Shown here piece by piece: positions 22,235-25,430 of a DNA stretch of 25,430 nt. The notes under the pieces were generated by a model. That model saw nothing but the letters and a program-made list of their open reading frames with translations. It had not been told where the DNA came from and did not search any database. Position numbers and translations under genes: made by a program. This stretch comes from CAG-632 sp963626805 (GTDB lineage: Bacteria > Bacillota > Clostridia > Lachnospirales > Lachnospiraceae). Each line of letters opens with the position of its first letter. Position 1 is the stretch's first letter. The stretch is taken from the NCBI GenBank assembly GCA_963626805.1, contig CAVFXS010000008.1, positions 1 to 25,430 on the forward strand. Reading direction: 5' to 3'.

Positions 22235-22916
22235 AATATTAGTGATAGAAGATGAGGAAAACATCAATAATCTGTTAAGTGCATTAATGGAGGCGAATGG
22301 ATATCAGGCGATTTCTGGTTATTCCTGTGAGGATGGGACGATGCTATTTATATCCTATCATCCGGATCTGGTAATTCTGGATCTGGGACTTCCGGATAAG
22401 GATGGAATTACATTCTTAAAGGAACTCAGAAAAGAGACGCTGACACCGATAATTGTCCTGTCAGCCAGATCAGATGAACAGGATAAGGTAGAGGCATTGA
22501 ATCTGGGTGCTAATGATTATGTAACAAAGCCATTTGGCTCGGCAGAACTGGTAGCAAGGGTACAGACAGCACTCCGGATCAATTCCCACCGAGCAGAGAA
22601 TGGAAAACTGCCGGGAGGAAGGTTTAAGACCGGAGAACTATCGATTGATTATGATGCACGGACAGTCCGTATCGCAGACAAAGATATTAAGCTGACACAG
22701 ACGGAGTACAATATTGTAGCGTTACTTTCCGAGCATGCTGGAAAGATGCTGACCTATAGCTTTATCATTCAGGAAATATGGGGCTATAATGACATCGGCA
22801 GTACAAAAAAGCTACAGGTGAATATGGCAAATATCCGGAAAAAATTCGGAGCAAAACCGGGGAAGAAGAATTATATCATCAATGAATTAGGCGTTGGATA
22901 CCGTATGTGTGAATAG
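22218..22916 (+). CDS. KdpE-like OmpR/PhoB-family response regulator
   Basis: I chose ATG 22218, 10 nt after GAGGAG; GTG 22215 directly before is possible. The 232-residue product has a receiver domain with acidic E11-D12, phospho-acceptor Asp55 (VILDLGLPDKDG), LSARSDEQDKVEAL and VTKPF, as in KdpE. The C-terminal winged helix (about 135-232) has LTQTEYNIVALLSEHAGKMLTY, KKLQVNMANIRKK and ELGVGYRM. It should be phosphorylated by the overlapping kinase and bind DNA as a dimer. The inverted repeat upstream of the kinase is a candidate autoregulatory site, not a demonstrated one. Confidence 0.9.
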   Translation: MKNRYKILVIEDEENINNLLSALMEANGYQAISGYSCEDGTMLFISYHPDLVILDLGLPDKDGITFLKELRKETLTPIIVLSARSDEQDKVEALNLGANDYVTKPFGSAELVARVQTALRINSHRAENGKLPGGRFKTGELSIDYDARTVRIADKDIKLTQTEYNIVALLSEHAGKMLTYSFIIQEIWGYNDIGSTKKLQVNMANIRKKFGAKPGKKNYIINELGVGYRMCE

Positions 22917-23045
22917 GGTGGATAGACAGAAACCGGAATGAAAGAAATAAAAACTTTAGAAATGTGTCACAGGATAAACACAACTAAACCGTAAGCTATA
23001 ATCAGATATATATGAATACAGATTATGGAAGGGGATTTGGTTACA

Positions 23046-23633
23046 ATGACGGATCGGGAGTATTATGAGCTGGTTTCTCCCTATGAGGACGCAATGAATA
23101 TGCTACAGACTAGGATTCAGGTACTGGGGCACTCTCTTTATGCCAAGAAGGAAGAACAATTATATCACAATATTCAATATAGAATTAAGACAAAGGAAAG
23201 TATCGAGAATAAGCTGATCAAGCGAGGACTGGAGCCGATAGTAGGCAATGCAAAGGATTGTCTGCGGGATATTGCGGGAATCCGGATCATCTGTTATTTT
23301 CTGGAGGATATTTACACTATGATCGATCTTCTGACGAAGCAGTCAGATCTGATTTTTGTCCGTGAAAAAGATTACATTAAAAATCCAAAGGAGAACGGTT
23401 ATCGTAGTTATCATCTGATCGTAGGGGTACCGGTATATTGTTCGGATGCAACAGAGATCTTTCCGGTGGAGCTGCAGATCCGCACGATTGAGATGGATCT
23501 GTGGGCCAGTATGGAGCATAAGATCCTTTATAAGGGAAAAAGTGACGCACACCGGGAACAGATCCGGCAGGAACTGTTAGACTGCAGTCTAACACTGTGC
23601 GAGTTGGAGAATTACTTTGAAGCCTATCGCTGA
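23046..23633 (+). CDS. Small alarmone synthetase, (p)ppGpp synthetase
   Basis: ATG 23046 lies 11 nt after AAGGGG; ATG 23025 would precede that site, so I favour the shorter 195-residue form. It carries only the RelA/SpoT synthetase domain: RIKTKESIENKLIKRG (about 46-61), RDIAGIRIICYF (about 74-85), KDYIKNPKENGYRSYHL, and FPVELQIRTIEMDLWASMEHKI. The N-terminal HD hydrolase and the TGS/ACT regulatory domains of long Rel proteins are absent. It transfers pyrophosphate from ATP to GDP or GTP to make stringent-response alarmones. Whether it is RelQ- or RelP-type cannot be fixed. A TATAAT at 22997-23002 is the only hint of its promoter. It converges on pckA. Confidence 0.88.
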   Translation: MTDREYYELVSPYEDAMNMLQTRIQVLGHSLYAKKEEQLYHNIQYRIKTKESIENKLIKRGLEPIVGNAKDCLRDIAGIRIICYFLEDIYTMIDLLTKQSDLIFVREKDYIKNPKENGYRSYHLIVGVPVYCSDATEIFPVELQIRTIEMDLWASMEHKILYKGKSDAHREQIRQELLDCSLTLCELENYFEAYR

Positions 23634-23670
23634 TTGGTTTATAGGAAAAGTAACTTCTATCTGACTTGTT

Positions 23671-23720
23671 AATCATAAAAAAGAAGCGGATCATCTTCAT
23701 CCGCTTCCTTTTTTATGATT
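23671..23720. terminator. Bidirectional terminator between the alarmone synthetase and pckA
   Basis: GAAGCGGAT and ATCCGCTTC form a 9-bp stem around a 7-nt loop, flanked by AATCATAAAAAA and TTTTTTATGATT, which also pair apart from one bulged C. It has a T run on both strands and lies 30 nt from the pckA stop. Confidence 0.9.
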
Positions 23721-23749
23721 AAATTAAAGAGTAATATACTCAGATCCTT

Positions 23750-25354
23750 TTAAGCCTGAGGACCTGCAGATACTAAAGCCTTACCAGCAGCATTTCCTTC
23801 ATATTTGGCAAAGTTCTTGATGAATCTTGCGGACAGATCCTTAGCCTTATCTTCCCACTCGGAAGCATCTTTGTAGGTATCACGTGGATCCAGGATTGCA
23901 GGATCTACACCAGGAAGCTCTGTAGGTACTTCAAAGTTGAAGTGTGGAATGGTCTTAGTAGGGGCTGTTAAAATAGCACCGCTTAAGATTGCATCGATAA
24001 TACCACGGGTATCCTTGATGGAGATACGTTTGCCGGTACCGTTCCAACCTGTGTTAACCAGATATGCCTTGGCACCACTTGTGTTCATCTTTTTAACTAA
24101 TTCTTCTGCATACTTTGTAGGATGTAACTCCAGGAATGCCTGACCGAAGCAAGCTGAGAAAGTAGGAGTAGGCTCTGTGATACCACGCTCTGTACCGGCT
24201 AACTTAGCGGTGAAACCAGACAGGAAGTAGTACTGTGTCTGCTCTGGACTCAGGATAGATACCGGAGGAAGTACACCGAAAGCATCTGCTGACAGGAAGA
24301 TAACATTCTTAGCTGCCGGTGCAGAAGAAATAGGGCGAACAATATTCTTAATATGGTTGATTGGGTAAGATACACGAGTATTCTCTGTAACACTCTTATC
24401 TGTGAAATCAATCTTACCGTTTGCATCCAGAGTAACGTTCTCTAATAATGCATCACGCTTAATTGCGTTGTAGATATCTGGCTCGGAATCCTTATCCAGA
24501 TCGATAACCTTAGCATAGCATCCACCTTCGAAGTTGAATACGCCGTTGTCATCCCAACCATGCTCATCATCACCGATCAGGAGACGCTTAGGATCTGTAG
24601 ACAGTGTAGTCTTACCTGTACCGGACAGACCAAAGAAGATTGCTGTGTTCTTTCCATCCATATCTGTGTTAGCAGAGCAGTGCATAGAAGCCATACCCTT
24701 TAATGGAAGGTAGTAGTTCATCATAGAGAACATACCCTTCTTCATTTCTCCACCATACCAGGTATTGATGATAACCTGCTCATGGCTTGTGATGTTGAAT
24801 GCTACACATGTCTCAGAGTTAAGACCTAACTCCTTGAAGTTCTCAACCTTAGCCTTAGAAGCGTTGTATACTACGAAATCAGGCTCGAAGTTCTTTAATT
24901 CTTCCTCAGTAGGACGAATGAACATATTTGTTACGAAATGAGCCTGCCAAGCAACCTCAACGATGAAACGGATTGCCATACGGGTATCTTTATTAGCACC
25001 GCAGAATGCATCAACAACGAACAGTCTCTTGTTTGAAAGCTCTTTCTTAGCAAGATCCTTTACAGCTGCCCATGTATCCTCTGTCATTGGATGGTTATCA
25101 TTCTTGTACTCATCAGATGTCCACCATACAGTATCCTTTGAGTTCTCATCTACTACGATATACTTATCTTTAGGAGAACGACCTGTGTAGATACCGGTCA
25201 TTACGTTAACAGCACCAAGTTCACTAACCTGGCCCTTCTCATAACCTTCCAGCTCAGGCTTTGTCTCTTCTTCAAATAACATCTCATAAGAAGGATTGTA
25301 GACAACCTCTGTAGTTCCGGTAATGCCATACTTACTTAAATTGATTTCTGCCAT
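23750..25354 (-). CDS. pckA: Phosphoenolpyruvate carboxykinase (ATP)
   Basis: The enzyme interconverts oxaloacetate plus ATP and PEP plus CO2 plus ADP; in fermenting gut Clostridia it may work in the carboxylating direction. The start at 25354 (AGAGGT upstream) gives MAEINLSKYGI and 534 residues, normal for ATP-type enzymes. Motifs are GIYTGRSPKDKYIV (substrate arginine), NTWYGGEMKKGMFSMMNYYLP with the metal ligands, FFGLSGTGKTTLSTD (P loop, about residue 243), LIGDDEHGW (kinase-2) and GITEPTPTFSACFGQAFL. The codon choice is unlike its neighbours, with few codons beyond those of highly expressed genes, in keeping with high expression. It is the only minus-strand gene. Confidence 0.96.
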   Translation of the reverse strand: MAEINLSKYGITGTTEVVYNPSYEMLFEEETKPELEGYEKGQVSELGAVNVMTGIYTGRSPKDKYIVVDENSKDTVWWTSDEYKNDNHPMTEDTWAAVKDLAKKELSNKRLFVVDAFCGANKDTRMAIRFIVEVAWQAHFVTNMFIRPTEEELKNFEPDFVVYNASKAKVENFKELGLNSETCVAFNITSHEQVIINTWYGGEMKKGMFSMMNYYLPLKGMASMHCSANTDMDGKNTAIFFGLSGTGKTTLSTDPKRLLIGDDEHGWDDNGVFNFEGGCYAKVIDLDKDSEPDIYNAIKRDALLENVTLDANGKIDFTDKSVTENTRVSYPINHIKNIVRPISSAPAAKNVIFLSADAFGVLPPVSILSPEQTQYYFLSGFTAKLAGTERGITEPTPTFSACFGQAFLELHPTKYAEELVKKMNTSGAKAYLVNTGWNGTGKRISIKDTRGIIDAILSGAILTAPTKTIPHFNFEVPTELPGVDPAILDPRDTYKDASEWEDKAKDLSARFIKNFAKYEGNAAGKALVSAGPQA

Positions 25355-25386
25355 CTTACTTTTACCTCTTTTCTTTGATTTGTAAT

Positions 25387-25415
25387 ATGAAAACACCTGT
25401 GAATACAGGGTTCAT
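25387..25415 (-). promoter_or_regulatory. Inverted repeat in the pckA upstream region
   Basis: CCTGT-GAAT-ACAGG (25396-25409) forms a near-palindrome, enclosed by ATGAA (25387-25391) and TTCAT (25411-25415), 33-61 nt upstream of the pckA start. It could be a 5' leader stem-loop or a repressor site. The window ends too soon to place the promoter. Confidence 0.4.
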
Positions 25416-25430
25416 GATATCGATACAAAG

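Noticed and set aside
21212..22916. A potassium-uptake (kdp) locus
   Set aside because: The kinase and regulator resemble KdpD/KdpE, but no kdpFABC or trk gene is present and the kinase lacks the N-terminal KdpD domain, so the function is left open.
1..25430. CRISPR array, tRNA or rRNA genes, insertion-sequence ends
   Set aside because: I saw no regularly spaced repeats, no cloverleaf or conserved rRNA stretches, and no transposase frame or terminal inverted repeats; a short tRNA-like fragment could still be missed without a covariance scan.

Overview
The window looks like chromosomal DNA of a gut-type Clostridia, most likely Lachnospiraceae. The evidence is moderate GC, strong AGGAGG ribosome binding sites, an iscR-sufCBDSU order, an ATP-type PEP carboxykinase and a MazG-VOC fusion. 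This is inferred from gene content; no 16S or other marker is present. Nearly all genes are on the + strand; only pckA at the right edge is on the minus strand.

Layout. (1) 1-2078 is a scarred accessory patch. It holds the tail of a MerR regulator, an AT-rich orphan gene resembling a domain of mobile-element polyvalent proteins, and a RhuM-like gene whose last ~80 residues look like a methyltransferase tail, suggesting a deletion or insertion junction. (2) 2119-3669 is a MATE exporter behind a strong promoter, a 42-codon candidate leader peptide and a terminator embedded in that peptide's reading frame. (3) 3704-5260 is a monocistronic aspartokinase. (4) 5290-5648 holds two adjoining gene remnants: a cysteine synthase N-terminal stub on an intact promoter, and an XRE regulator with a frameshift and stops. 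(5) 5673-6943 encodes an HD-domain hydrolase and an iron-sulfur/flavodoxin-type reductase.

(6) 6952-14495 is the most interesting region. It encodes a four-subunit dehydrogenase of the HcnABC / opine oxidase / D-hydroxyproline dehydrogenase type (2Fe-2S protein, FAD/NAD protein with a ferredoxin domain, BFD-like protein, DadA-like oxidase), then an AraC-type regulator, then an ornithine-cyclodeaminase-family enzyme, a divergent P-II protein and an APC permease. Both halves are preceded by the same 16-base motif (15/16 identical), placed 20-21 nt before a -10 box and followed by a long hairpin at the predicted 5' end of the mRNA. I infer one regulon for uptake and oxidation of an amino-acid-like secondary amine; the substrate is unknown.

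(7) 14514-15577 is a MazG-glyoxalase fusion. (8) 15647-21117 is the Fe-S assembly operon iscR-sufC-sufB-sufD-sufS-sufU with an operator over its promoter. The region 6 enzymes carry several predicted Fe-S clusters, so this machinery is functionally relevant to them. (9) 21126-22916 is a KdpD/KdpE-like two-component pair whose kinase lacks most of its ATP lid. (10) 23046-23633 is a small alarmone synthetase, convergent with pckA across a long shared terminator hairpin.

Coordinates of starts were chosen from ribosome binding sites and family length; all functions are from reading motifs, with no database search.
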